In this document: positions 18,825 to 27,008 of the stretch, one piece after another
How the letters are laid out: each line of letters begins with the position of its first letter
Numbering within the stretch: the stretch's first letter is position 1
Origin: UMGS1312 sp964631595
Lineage (GTDB): Bacteria; Bacillota; Clostridia; Oscillospirales; CAG-272
Reading direction: 5' to 3'
Length of the DNA stretch: 64,000 bases
NCBI GenBank assembly: GCA_964631595.1
Contig: CAZVXL010000010.1
Coordinates: 1-64,000, forward strand
The notes under the pieces: generated by a model
Seen by the model: only the letters and a program-made list of their open reading frames with translations
Databases searched by the model: none
Told to the model about the DNA's origin: nothing
Program-made: the position numbers and the translations under genes

Positions 18825-19526
18825 ATGGAGCGCCGCATTATCCGTATCCCCGAAACGGATTCCACAAATACATACATCAAAGCGCTTGCCTCCGACGGAG
18901 AGTGGCTTTGCGTGATTGCCGACAGGCAGACGGGAGGCAGGGGCAGGCTCGGCAGGAGCTTTGAATCTCCGGAGGGCGGACTGTATATGAGCTTTCTCTG
19001 CCCGCCGACGGCGGGGGAGAACGATGCCGTGACCGCAAGAGCCGCCGTTGCCGCGGCACGGGCGATCGAGAGCATGACCGGACTTGAGCTTCGCATCAAA
19101 TGGGTGAACGATCTGTACTGCGGCGGACGGAAGCTTGCGGGAATACTGACCGAGAGTGTTTGGAGCGGCGGTAAGCGGAAATGCCTTGTCATCGGCATCG
19201 GAGTGAATCTGACGGAGGGCGGACTTACCGAGGCGCTTCGCGGAATTGCCACCTCGGTCGAGGCGGAGGGCGGCAGGATACCGAGCAGGGAAGCGCTTGC
19301 GGCGAGGATCGTCGATGAATATGACCGCTGTACCGATTTTTGCGAGGAATATCGCGCAAGACAGCTGCTTCTCGGCTGTAATGTGGAGGTGCATCGCGGC
19401 GACGAGATATTTTCGGCATTTGCCGAGGATATTAACACCGACTGTGCCGTGATACTGCGACTTGACAGCGGTGAGAGGCTCACGCTGAGCTCGGGCGAGA
19501 TCTCACTGAGGGCGGAGGAGCGATGA
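18825..19526 (+). CDS. birA: Biotin--protein ligase, catalytic-only form
   Basis: Activates biotin with ATP and attaches it to biotin-dependent carboxylases or decarboxylases. The 233-aa protein has TDSTNTYIKAL, TGGRGRLGRSFESP (biotinyl-AMP loop), KWVNDLY and GIGVNL, all standard. It lacks the N-terminal winged helix of BirA, so it is a class-I ligase that cannot repress transcription directly. AAAGGA precedes the ATG. Overlaps bioY by four bases: ligation and uptake are co-expressed. Confidence 0.94.
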   Translation: MERRIIRIPETDSTNTYIKALASDGEWLCVIADRQTGGRGRLGRSFESPEGGLYMSFLCPPTAGENDAVTARAAVAAARAIESMTGLELRIKWVNDLYCGGRKLAGILTESVWSGGKRKCLVIGIGVNLTEGGLTEALRGIATSVEAEGGRIPSREALAARIVDEYDRCTDFCEEYRARQLLLGCNVEVHRGDEIFSAFAEDINTDCAVILRLDSGERLTLSSGEISLRAEER

Positions 19527-20101
19527 AGCGTATCGGAAACGGCAACGGGGCACATACACCGGCTCAAATCGGGCTTGCCGCCGCGCTCCTCTGCATCATC
19601 TCTCCGATAGCTCTGCCGCTCGGGGCGGTGTCGGCATCGGCGCTCACGCTTGTGATATACGTCATATCCGCAAAGCTCGGCTCATGCCGAGGCGCCGCCG
19701 CCGTAGCCGTGTACATTATTATCGGACTTGCCGGAATACCTGTGTTTTCGGGCTTTACCGGTGGATTTTCGCATCTTCTCGGGCCCACAGGAGGCTTCAT
19801 CGTCGGCTATATCCCGATGGCTGCCGTGACGGGGCTCGGCGCTCGTCGCGGAAGCGTTGCCGTCGGCGCCGTATTCGCCGTGCTCGGCACCGTATTGCTG
19901 TATGGTGTCGGCACGCTTTGGTATTCGGTATACGCAAGGGTCGGTGTCATCACCGCCGCCGCGGTGTGCGTTATGCCGTTTGCGGCACTTGATGCAGTGA
20001 AGCTCGCCGCCGCGATGTATATCGCAAAGCGGCTCGGCACATTTAAGGCAAAAGCCGAAATACAGCAACCCGCCGCCGTGCTGACAGATGAGGTGCGGTG
20101 A
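19523..20101 (+). CDS. bioY: Biotin transporter substrate-binding protein BioY
   Basis: Membrane S-component of an ECF biotin transporter. The 192-aa protein has about six hydrophobic segments and the BioY signature GLAGIPVFSGFTGGFSHLLG followed by PTGGFIVGY. No ECF ATPases are nearby, so it would use a shared energising module or act alone, both known for the family. No biotin synthesis genes are in the window, which fits a scavenger. Confidence 0.93.
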   Translation: MKRIGNGNGAHTPAQIGLAAALLCIISPIALPLGAVSASALTLVIYVISAKLGSCRGAAAVAVYIIIGLAGIPVFSGFTGGFSHLLGPTGGFIVGYIPMAAVTGLGARRGSVAVGAVFAVLGTVLLYGVGTLWYSVYARVGVITAAAVCVMPFAALDAVKLAAAMYIAKRLGTFKAKAEIQQPAAVLTDEVR

Positions 20102-20142
20102 CAGAGATACCGCGTATATAATATCCGCGCGTGCACGCAGTA

Positions 20143-20174
20143 AAAATGACACACCCTTCGGTGTGTCATTTTCG
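20143..20174 (+). terminator. Terminator after bioY
   Basis: A 12-pair stem AAAATGACACAC/GTGTGTCATTTT closes a CCTTCG loop. The A/T flanks let it work in both directions, which suits the convergent gene ending at 20229. Confidence 0.8.
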
Positions 20175-20228
20175 TATTCGGTCGAAGTGTTTGGCGGGCT
20201 CAAGCCCGCTTTTCGCACGGCGGGCGTG

Positions 20229-21002
20229 CTACCATTTCAAAAGCCCTGCCGCGGCTGTTATCGCCTCGTATCTTGACATACCCGCCTTGAGCTTCGGATG
20301 ATAGAGCAGCTCGACCATGGCGTAATCAAGCTCGGAGGGGCGGGAGTATATGCACTTTCCCTGATAGAAAACGCTGTCGCGGTGCGCGTAGGAATCCTTT
20401 GCGAGACCGAGAGACTGGAGAAGCTCCTCACATATCGTGGACAGGCGTTCCTCCTCCTCGTTGCAGTCGATCGCGGCGCGCGCCTTGAATATCTCACAGG
20501 AGTCGGTGTACCAGTGATATTCCGACATTCCGGCGCAGTTTTCGTTCGCCTCGTCGAACAGCTCGGTGATCTCGGCACGGGTGATGAACATTATCTCAAA
20601 GTTGGCGTCCTCGTTGAAGCCCGCCTCCCTCATTTGAGGGAAGCCCTCTATCGAATTGAGACGGTCTACAAGTATCCCGATTAGCTCTATATCCCCGTCG
20701 CGACATTCGCCGGTGACGGTGTAGAGGATCTCACTCTCCCAGCGGCACAGCTTCTCCGTGTTGTCACCGAATTCGCTTCCGAAGGCGACCTCGGCAAAAT
20801 AGTCGAGGATATGTCCGGCGCTGTCCGATTTGAGACTGAGCCCGCCGTCCTCGGGGGCTGCGGGATCGACGTATGAGGATACCGTATCCGAGTCCGAATC
20901 GGCGGTCGAGGAGACGGAGCCGTGCTCGGGAGCGGAGAAAAAGGCGCAGGAGCAGAGCGACAGGGAGAGGGCGACTGATATAAGTGACTTAAATATTCGC
21001 AT
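20229..21002 (-). CDS. DUF2927-domain lipoprotein
   Basis: Function unknown. The 257-aa protein begins with a lipoprotein-type signal (MRIFKSLISVALSLSLCSC; lipidated Cys about residue 19), then a Ser/Asp-rich linker, then a C-terminal domain ending in ELDYAMVELLYHPKLKAGMSR, the conserved end of DUF2927. Expected on the outer face of the membrane. ATG 21002 has GGAGG upstream and overlaps the end of the PfkB-like gene by 14 bases, so the two are translationally linked. A longer reading starting 32 codons earlier would lack a signal at its N terminus. Confidence 0.7.
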   Translation of the reverse strand: MRIFKSLISVALSLSLCSCAFFSAPEHGSVSSTADSDSDTVSSYVDPAAPEDGGLSLKSDSAGHILDYFAEVAFGSEFGDNTEKLCRWESEILYTVTGECRDGDIELIGILVDRLNSIEGFPQMREAGFNEDANFEIMFITRAEITELFDEANENCAGMSEYHWYTDSCEIFKARAAIDCNEEEERLSTICEELLQSLGLAKDSYAHRDSVFYQGKCIYSRPSELDYAMVELLYHPKLKAGMSRYEAITAAAGLLKW

Positions 21003-21894
21003 CTCTGCGTACCTCCGAGGCGGTGGGAACATTATCGAGAGTTTCACCGCAGGCCTCCCAAAGCGATACAGCGGCGGCGGCAAAGCGCGATGCCGCAACG
21101 ATGTTCCCGCATCTGAGATATTCGGAAATCAGGGCGGGCAGGAACACGTCGCAGAAGAAGTGTCCCTTTGAGGTCTGATCGAGTATCTTGCCGTATCTTC
21201 CGTCATATACGTAGATACATCCGTTGTTCATGCGGAATACGGTGTATTCGACGGAGACCTGCCTGCCGAGCTCAATGGCGGCGCGGAGGGCAAGCTCGGG
21301 ATTCGACGGAGCAAGCCCCGTGATCGCGAGCACGGAGCGCGCATCTCCGACAAACAGCTTCATCGCCTTCGGCAGATGGATGCTGTCGCGGCTGTCCACG
21401 TCGGAGGCGCTCACGTAAAGCTCAATGCCCTTTTCCGCGGCAAAGCGCTCTGCCGCCGCTGCCGCCTCGGGTGCTCCCTCAAGCCTCAGAAGAACTCCGT
21501 CGGGGTAGCAGTTGAACGATTCCTCGACATCTGTTGCGGTAAGCCTTGCGGCGGCTCCGCGATAGGTGATGATGCGTGTATCGCAGGACTCCTCCTCAAT
21601 GCTTACGGAAAGAGAGGTGGCGGCGGTCTTGTCTCGAACGGTGAATCTGGTGTCAACTCCCATGGAGGAGAGCATTGATATGAGCTTTGTGCCGTTGGAG
21701 TCCTTGCCGACCTTTGCGAGAAGCGCGGCCTCGATCCCCATTCTTGCGGCGGCGAGAGCGGCGGCGGCGGCGAGACAGTCGGGCGAGTAGCCGTATTTCA
21801 GACCGTCGAGCTTTTCGCCGGCATACGGTAGGCGGTCACACTGAAGCTTCAGTCTTACGCCTGCGGCTCCGATCACGAGCAATCTTTTTTTCAT
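20989..21894 (-). CDS. PfkB-family sugar kinase-like protein with degenerate active site
   Basis: Ribokinase-fold protein of 301 aa. The N-terminal half matches PfkB proteins (AALLAKVGKDSNGTKLISML followed by GVDTRF). The family's C-terminal motif, normally T-G-A-G-D with catalytic Asp, reads DQTSKGHFFCDVF at residues 239-251, so GAGD is replaced by SKGH and the base Asp by His245. This suggests a non-catalytic or altered member. ATG 21894 follows AAAGGACGGATA; an in-frame ATG 12 codons earlier has no better site. Paired with the DUF2927 lipoprotein; substrate unknown. Confidence 0.75.
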   Translation of the reverse strand: MKKRLLVIGAAGVRLKLQCDRLPYAGEKLDGLKYGYSPDCLAAAAALAAARMGIEAALLAKVGKDSNGTKLISMLSSMGVDTRFTVRDKTAATSLSVSIEEESCDTRIITYRGAAARLTATDVEESFNCYPDGVLLRLEGAPEAAAAAERFAAEKGIELYVSASDVDSRDSIHLPKAMKLFVGDARSVLAITGLAPSNPELALRAAIELGRQVSVEYTVFRMNNGCIYVYDGRYGKILDQTSKGHFFCDVFLPALISEYLRCGNIVAASRFAAAAVSLWEACGETLDNVPTASEVRRDANI

Positions 21895-22026
21895 GTTATC
21901 CGTCCTTTCCGGAGGTCGCTTCGATCCCATTCATTATCTATTATATATTCTACCACTCAACCGTATCGCCGTCAAGTCGGGAGATGTAAAAATGCGGGAG
22001 CGAGACCCGAAAATCGGAGTATCCTC

Positions 22027-22055
22027 TTGACAATTTGCCCGAGAGTGTGTATCAT
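22027..22055 (+). promoter_or_regulatory. Promoter of dut
   Basis: TTGACA (22027-22032), 17 bases, TATCAT (22050-22055); about 37 bases before the start. Confidence 0.75.
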
Positions 22056-22098
22056 TATTTTGAATCAAGGTAAATACGGCTGATAAGGAGAATACGGC

Positions 22099-22539
22099 AT
22101 GAGTGTAAAAATAAAGAAGGTACGCGGTACCGCAAAGGTACCGAGACGCGCCACACCGGATGCGGCGGGGGCGGATCTCTACGCCTGCCTTGACACGGAA
22201 TCCGTGGAGATAGGCGTGGGAGAGACGGTGCTCATACCTACCGGAATAGCGGCGGAGATACCGAGCGGATACGCGGGATTGATACTTGCGAGAAGCGGCT
22301 TGGCATCAAAGAGAGGGCTTGCTCCCGCAAATAAGGTGGGACTTATAGATTCGGATTATCGCGGGGAGCTTATGGTGGCGCTTCACAATCACGGCATCGC
22401 CCCTCAGACGGTGGATAATTACGAGAGAGTCGCACAGCTTATGATAATTCCCTACGTGCAGGCGGATTACGAGGAGGTCGATGAGCTCTCGGATACGGTG
22501 CGCGGTGAGGGCGGCTTCGGCTCCACCGGAAGCAAATAA
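22099..22539 (+). CDS. dut: dUTP diphosphatase (trimeric dUTPase)
   Basis: Hydrolyses dUTP to dUMP and pyrophosphate, keeping uracil out of DNA and feeding dTMP synthesis. The 146-aa protein shows all five motifs: DAAGADLYA, ARSGLASKRG, GLIDSDYRGE, ERVAQLMI, and the C-terminal RGEGGFGSTG arm that closes the trimer's site. AAGGAG precedes the ATG. Single-gene unit with its own promoter and terminator. Confidence 0.96.
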   Translation: MSVKIKKVRGTAKVPRRATPDAAGADLYACLDTESVEIGVGETVLIPTGIAAEIPSGYAGLILARSGLASKRGLAPANKVGLIDSDYRGELMVALHNHGIAPQTVDNYERVAQLMIIPYVQADYEEVDELSDTVRGEGGFGSTGSK

Positions 22540-22546
22540 ACAAACA

Positions 22547-22575
22547 AAGGTCTCCGAATATCGGAGACCTTTTTG
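22547..22575. terminator. Bidirectional terminator between dut and pyk
   Basis: Perfect stem AAGGTCTCCGA/TCGGAGACCTT followed by TTT on the plus strand and by TTGTTTGTTT on the minus strand; it serves both convergent genes. Confidence 0.85.
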
Positions 22576-22604
22576 CGTATTATCGTGAGAACATATGCCC
22601 GAGC

Positions 22605-24032
22605 TCAGGCTCTCCCTTCGACCATCTGCACCTTGATGATGTTGGTCGAGCCGGAGGTGTTGAGCGGTACGCCCGCCGTGATGACGACTCTGTCACCGGG
22701 GGCGACCAGATCTATCTGCTTGGCACAGTCGATGGCGTGGAGGAACAGACTGTCGGTGTCGTCCTGACTCCTTGCGAGCACGGGGAACACTCCCCATGAA
22801 AGAGAGAGCTGATGGAAGGTCTTCTCCAGAGGAGTTGCGGCGATTATCGGCTGAGACGGGCGGAATTTCGAAACACGTCTTGCCGTGTGACCGGATTTTG
22901 TGACCGCGATGATGGCGCGTGCGCTCAGATCCTTCGCCGTCGTGCAGGCGGCGTCACACAGAGCGTTTGTCGTATCGTTTGCATCATTGTCGTGGACAAG
23001 CCCGTTGTAGGCGTTCATATCCATCGCATCAAGCTCCGCCTGCTCCGCGATCCGCGCCATTACCTTTACGACGAGTGCCGGATGCTCACCCATGGCGGTC
23101 TCTCCCGAGAGCATGACAGCCGAGGTGCCGTCGAATACGGCGTTGGCGACGTCGGTGATCTCGGCACGTGTGGGGGTGGTGCTGTGGATCATCGACTCCA
23201 GCATCTGAGTGGCGCAAATGACCATCTTGCCGGACATATAGCATTTTCTGATGAAGCGCTTTTGGATACCGGGGAGCTTTTCGTATTCGATCTCAACTCC
23301 CATATCGCCTCTTGCGACCATGATGCCGTCGGAGAAGTGCAGTATCTCGTCGAAATTCCGAACGCCCTGTATGTTTTCGATCTTGGAGATGATCTTGATA
23401 CTGTGTCCGCCGTTGTAATCGAGGAATTTTCTCAGCGCTATCACGTCATCCTTGCTGCGGACAAAGGAGGCGGCGATGAAATCCACCTGCTCCCTTATGC
23501 CGAACAGCAGGTCCGCTTCGTCGGCGGGGCTGAGATACGGCATATCGAGCTCAACATTCGGTACGTTTACGCCCTTGTGCGTGCTGATCGGGCCGCCGGA
23601 GTTCACGGTGCAGTGTATCTCGGTGTCCGTCGTGTCGTTTACGGTCAGCTTGATGCGTCCGTCGTCGATCAGCAGACGGTCTCCGGCATGAAGCTGAGAG
23701 GGAAGCTTTTTGTAGGATATGCCCACGGCAGCCTTGTCTCCCTGAATATCTTCAACGGTGAAGGTGAAGCTCTGCCCGTCATTCAGTATCGTGTCGGGCT
23801 TCACGTTGCCGAGCCTGATCTCGGGTCCCTTTGTGTCAAGCATCAGCGCGGCGGGTCTTTTCAGCCTGTCGCGCACACTGCGGAACAGCTCTATCGTCTT
23901 TTTGTGTTCATCGTGAGTACCGTGCGAGAAGTTCAGCCGTGCTACGTTCATTCCCGCATGGAACATCTCGGTCAAGACCGCCTCACTTGTGCTGGCGGGG
24001 CCGAGCGTACAGATGATCTTTGTTCTTCTCAT
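22605..24032 (-). CDS. pyk: Pyruvate kinase
   Basis: Converts PEP and ADP to pyruvate and ATP, the final glycolytic step. The 475-aa protein begins MRRTKIICTLGPAS and has ARLNFSHGTH, MLDTKGPEIR, SKIENIQG, MVARGDMGVEI and the C-terminal allosteric domain (AVTKSGHTARRVSKFRP). It lacks the extra PEP-utiliser domain of Bacillus enzymes. ATG 24032 is preceded by GAGGGA; the in-frame ATG nine codons earlier has no site. Its presence with ppdK at the window start gives the cell both routes between PEP and pyruvate. Confidence 0.96.
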   Translation of the reverse strand: MRRTKIICTLGPASTSEAVLTEMFHAGMNVARLNFSHGTHDEHKKTIELFRSVRDRLKRPAALMLDTKGPEIRLGNVKPDTILNDGQSFTFTVEDIQGDKAAVGISYKKLPSQLHAGDRLLIDDGRIKLTVNDTTDTEIHCTVNSGGPISTHKGVNVPNVELDMPYLSPADEADLLFGIREQVDFIAASFVRSKDDVIALRKFLDYNGGHSIKIISKIENIQGVRNFDEILHFSDGIMVARGDMGVEIEYEKLPGIQKRFIRKCYMSGKMVICATQMLESMIHSTTPTRAEITDVANAVFDGTSAVMLSGETAMGEHPALVVKVMARIAEQAELDAMDMNAYNGLVHDNDANDTTNALCDAACTTAKDLSARAIIAVTKSGHTARRVSKFRPSQPIIAATPLEKTFHQLSLSWGVFPVLARSQDDTDSLFLHAIDCAKQIDLVAPGDRVVITAGVPLNTSGSTNIIKVQMVEGRA

Positions 24033-24074
24033 GAAATCATTCCCTCGTTTTATGTACATATGTTATATATGTAT

Positions 24075-24080
24075 ATTATA
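24075..24080 (-). promoter_or_regulatory. Extended -10 promoter element for pyk
   Basis: Minus-strand TGGTATAAT about 43 bases before the pyk start. No good -35 at the normal spacing, so it probably relies on the TGn extension. Confidence 0.45.
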
Positions 24081-24169
24081 CCACAGATTTGCAATGTCAC
24101 AATACCCCGCGACGGATATTTTGAAAAAATTAACATGAAACAATTATCCCTGTTTTCTTGCTGTTCATA

Positions 24170-24199
24170 TTGACAGAATAGTACAAAATATGATAATAT
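24170..24199 (+). promoter_or_regulatory. Promoter of the acyltransferase-like gene
   Basis: TTGACA (24170-24175) with GATAAT (24192-24197) at spacing 16, or TAATAT (24194-24199) at spacing 18. Confidence 0.55.
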
Positions 24200-24280
24200 T
24201 TATACATAAACTATTTACACCTTAAATGGTATGCTTATAAACTGCGCTGTCTGACTGCGTGAGAGAGGATGGGCTTTGAT

Positions 24281-25180
24281 ATGGAACACGAAAATACTGC
24301 GGAAGCTGTTGCCGTAGTGCAAAAGAAGAAAAAGGAACGGGAGTTCCGCAGGGTGAGATCGGTCTCTCCCATGACGGTCATAGTTCCGTACATCATGAAG
24401 AACCGCACCGGCTCACAGAATATGATAAGCGACCGCATCAATGTACACAAGCTTGACAAGTACATTAAGGAAAAGCAGAGCGAGGGCTTCAAGAATCTGA
24501 ATTATATGCACGTGCTGATCGCTGCGTACATACGGCTCGTGTCCCAGAGGCCGGCTCTTAACAGATTCATCAGAGGACAGCGCATCTACACCAGACGCAA
24601 CGTCGAGATATCGCTTGTGATCAAAAAGGAGATGACGCTTGAGGCACCGGATACGGTAATAAAGATCAAGCTCTCTCCCGATTCCACCGTCGATGACGTG
24701 TACAGAGAGCTTGATCGCGCGGTCGAGGAATACCGCGCAAATCCCGGCGGAGCCTTTGACGATACCGCGAAGGTGCTCAGCTTTATTCCGGGACTTTTCC
24801 TCAAGTTTTCGATATGGCTCCTGCAGGGAATGGACTATTTCGGATTGCTCCCCGGCTTCCTGACAAATGTCAGCCCCTTCCACTGCTCGTATTTCATCAC
24901 TTCGATGGGCTCTCTCGGTATCCCTTCTATCTACCACCACCTGTACGACTTCGGTACCTGCCCCGTGTTCTGCTCCTTCGGAACGAGACAGCGCGTGTAC
25001 GAGGTCAATGCGGACGGCTCCGTCTGCCAGCAGAAGTACGTGGATGTGAGCTTTGTTACCGACGAGAGAATATGCGACGGATACTATTTTGCCTCGTCTC
25101 TGAGAATGATGAAAAGCATCTTGAGGAACCCTTGGGTGCTTGACACCCCCCCTGAGCAGGTGATTTGCGACGTTCCGTGA
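24281..25180 (+). CDS. Stand-alone 2-oxoacid dehydrogenase acyltransferase-like (CAT fold) protein
   Basis: The 299-aa protein resembles the catalytic core of E2 acyltransferases/chloramphenicol acetyltransferases without lipoyl or E3-binding domains. It has RPALNRFIRGQRIYTR and the C-terminal active-site equivalent DERICDGYYFASSLRMM. In true enzymes that motif is HxxxDG; here Glu262 replaces the catalytic His while Asp266-Gly267 remain. A hydrophobic stretch around residues 165-190 (FIPGLFLKFSIWLLQGM) may touch the membrane. ATG 24281 is taken as start because the AGAGG site abuts an ATG 12 bases earlier. No dehydrogenase subunits are nearby; function unknown. Confidence 0.7.
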   Translation: MEHENTAEAVAVVQKKKKEREFRRVRSVSPMTVIVPYIMKNRTGSQNMISDRINVHKLDKYIKEKQSEGFKNLNYMHVLIAAYIRLVSQRPALNRFIRGQRIYTRRNVEISLVIKKEMTLEAPDTVIKIKLSPDSTVDDVYRELDRAVEEYRANPGGAFDDTAKVLSFIPGLFLKFSIWLLQGMDYFGLLPGFLTNVSPFHCSYFITSMGSLGIPSIYHHLYDFGTCPVFCSFGTRQRVYEVNADGSVCQQKYVDVSFVTDERICDGYYFASSLRMMKSILRNPWVLDTPPEQVICDVP

Positions 25181-25242
25181 TGCAAACGGAGAAAAAAACT
25201 TCGAAAATCAAAAAAATACTGTCAATAATTACATAAAAGGTA

Positions 25243-25271
25243 TTGAAAAATCTTTCGATTTGTGTTAATAT
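25243..25271 (+). promoter_or_regulatory. Promoter of the lectin-like/cohesin-like/dockerin gene
   Basis: TTGAAA (25243-25248), 17 bases, TAATAT (25266-25271); AAGGAG follows just before the start at 25316. Confidence 0.6.
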
Positions 25272-25315
25272 AAACTATCAGGGTATGATACCCAAAAATA
25301 TCAAGGAGAAACATC

Positions 25316-26797
25316 ATGAAAAGAATTATTTCTTGTATTCTTACCGCGGCAATGCTGGTCGGAATGCTCGCAATCGGCGGCGTGGCCGCGGGCACAGAGG
25401 ACATCGCTCTGAAGTTCGACGACACCCGCATCAAGAACGGCGGCGGAGACAAGGGCTACGCTGCATACAGCATAGATACCGAAAAGTATCCCGATGCTCC
25501 CGACATTCTTGACGGAGGCGGCTTCACCGTATCGATGAAATTTACCATGGGACATGAGGCTCACTGTGTACACCCCGTTGATCCCAATATGTTCCATTCT
25601 TCGAAGTTCGCATTTACCATGGGAGACTCCGAGGGTACTCACAAGTATTTCGGCTACAGCGCTACAAGAGGAACCTTCTTCTTCGCTGTATGCGGGAACT
25701 CCCCCTTCTCGGGTGAGGGTACCGACGGACTTGAGTATCTGGCAGAGTCCGAGGCGGGTCTCGTAAAGCCCGGTGTTGAGTACGATGTGGCATATGAGCT
25801 GGTAGGCGACGAGGGCTACAGCGCCGGCGAGGCTTACATCAACATTTATCTTGACGGTGTAAAGGTACTCAGCTTCGATATCTACGCCGATCTTGACTAC
25901 CCCACCTACTTCCCCTACAGCTACTTGATTTTCTTCCCGACTCATATCAACTGCTACGTTGACGATCTGGCTGTTTACGATAACGGCGTATACAATCCTG
26001 CTACCGGAGAGGGCGCAGACGATTATATAACCTTTACCGATTTCAGCGATGCCGAGGTAAAGTACGTTACCGAGACCGGCGATGACGGAGTCGAGACCAC
26101 CAACCGTGAGGTCAACATTCCCAACTGGGGCGTATGGGCTGACTGCTATGACCTTGTAAACAAGGCAGACGAAGTATACTGCCAGCCTCAGAATACACCT
26201 GCCGACGGACAGATGAATATCGTTTTCGAGAACGACGTTGATTCCGTTACCGGCAGAGATTTCACCGCAAAGCTCTCCGCAGTTAACAACTCCGGCATAA
26301 GCAACCTTGAGCTTCAGCTCATGAACGATCCCGATATCACCGTTGTATCCGTAGAGGCTGCCGACGGACTCACTGCAACTCTCGGTGAGGCAGATGCAAA
26401 GGGCGTAAGAAAGCTCACACTCAGCGGAAGCAACTACACCGGTGAGGAGCTTGCGACCATCACCTATCACATGAGCGACAACGCCGTTCAGGGCTTCATA
26501 TACGGCTACGGCGCGAAGACCGATGATGCAAAGCTTACCGAGCTCGGTATCGTTGTAACCAACGGACTTACCGAGGTCTACAATTACACTGTAGGCGATC
26601 CCAACGGCGACGGTAAGTTCAACATTGCAGACGTTATCACCATCATGAAGATGACTGCAAAGTGGGATCTCCCCCTTGTATTCACCGAGGCGGGCGATGT
26701 AAACGGAGACGGCCGTACCAACAACATGGATGCAACCTATTACCTCAGATGGCTTGCAAAGTGGAAGGGCTACATGATCAACGGTATCGCATATTAA
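25316..26797 (+). CDS. Secreted lectin-like protein with cohesin-like region and C-terminal dockerin
   Basis: Extracellular protein of 493 aa. Residues 1-25 are a signal peptide. About 30-225 look like a concanavalin-A-type beta sandwich (AYINIYLDGVKVLSFDIYA, then a CYVDDLAVYDNG strand). About 300-420 resemble a cohesin-type beta domain (MNIVFENDVDSVTGRDFTAKL ... ELATITYHM). Residues about 426-493 are a dockerin with two calcium loops, DPNGDGKFNIAD and DVNGDGRTNNMD. A protein with both a cohesin-like domain and a dockerin would be an adaptor in a cellulosome-like complex. The start follows AAGGAGAAACATC. Lectin and cohesin calls are from pattern only. Confidence 0.7.
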   Translation: MKRIISCILTAAMLVGMLAIGGVAAGTEDIALKFDDTRIKNGGGDKGYAAYSIDTEKYPDAPDILDGGGFTVSMKFTMGHEAHCVHPVDPNMFHSSKFAFTMGDSEGTHKYFGYSATRGTFFFAVCGNSPFSGEGTDGLEYLAESEAGLVKPGVEYDVAYELVGDEGYSAGEAYINIYLDGVKVLSFDIYADLDYPTYFPYSYLIFFPTHINCYVDDLAVYDNGVYNPATGEGADDYITFTDFSDAEVKYVTETGDDGVETTNREVNIPNWGVWADCYDLVNKADEVYCQPQNTPADGQMNIVFENDVDSVTGRDFTAKLSAVNNSGISNLELQLMNDPDITVVSVEAADGLTATLGEADAKGVRKLTLSGSNYTGEELATITYHMSDNAVQGFIYGYGAKTDDAKLTELGIVVTNGLTEVYNYTVGDPNGDGKFNIADVITIMKMTAKWDLPLVFTEAGDVNGDGRTNNMDATYYLRWLAKWKGYMINGIAY

Positions 26798-26927
26798 GTT
26801 GACTTGATTTCAGGATCCTTGCCCGTCATAACAGCCCCCGCAAACGCGCGCAGCTATGCGTCGGAGTCTGATAATGGCGGGCTCGGCTCCGTTTTGAGGT
26901 ATTTGACATAGAATTTTCATAAAAATC
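26798..26927. other. Gap after the dockerin gene, nothing identified
   Basis: Short stretch before the next promoter. It contains GC-rich imperfect inverted repeats but no clear U-run terminator and no open reading frame I would support. Confidence 0.3.
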
Positions 26928-26956
26928 TTGAAAAAAGCTCTTACATATGATATAAT
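26928..26956 (+). promoter_or_regulatory. Promoter of the lectin-like surface protein gene
   Basis: TTGAAA (26928-26933), 17 bases, TATAAT (26951-26956) with TGA before the -10. Confidence 0.75.
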
Positions 26957-27008
26957 TGATACAATGCGATATGTCATTTCCGAAAAGACATAATACAAGG
27001 AGGAGAAA

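Noticed and set aside
22812..24173. A 453-codon open frame opposite pyruvate kinase
   Set aside because: Antisense shadow of a conserved gene in GC-rich DNA; no start signals or recognisable domain.
25301..26470. A 389-codon open frame opposite the lectin-like/dockerin gene
   Set aside because: Shadow frame; the plus-strand gene has promoter, ribosome site, signal peptide and dockerin.
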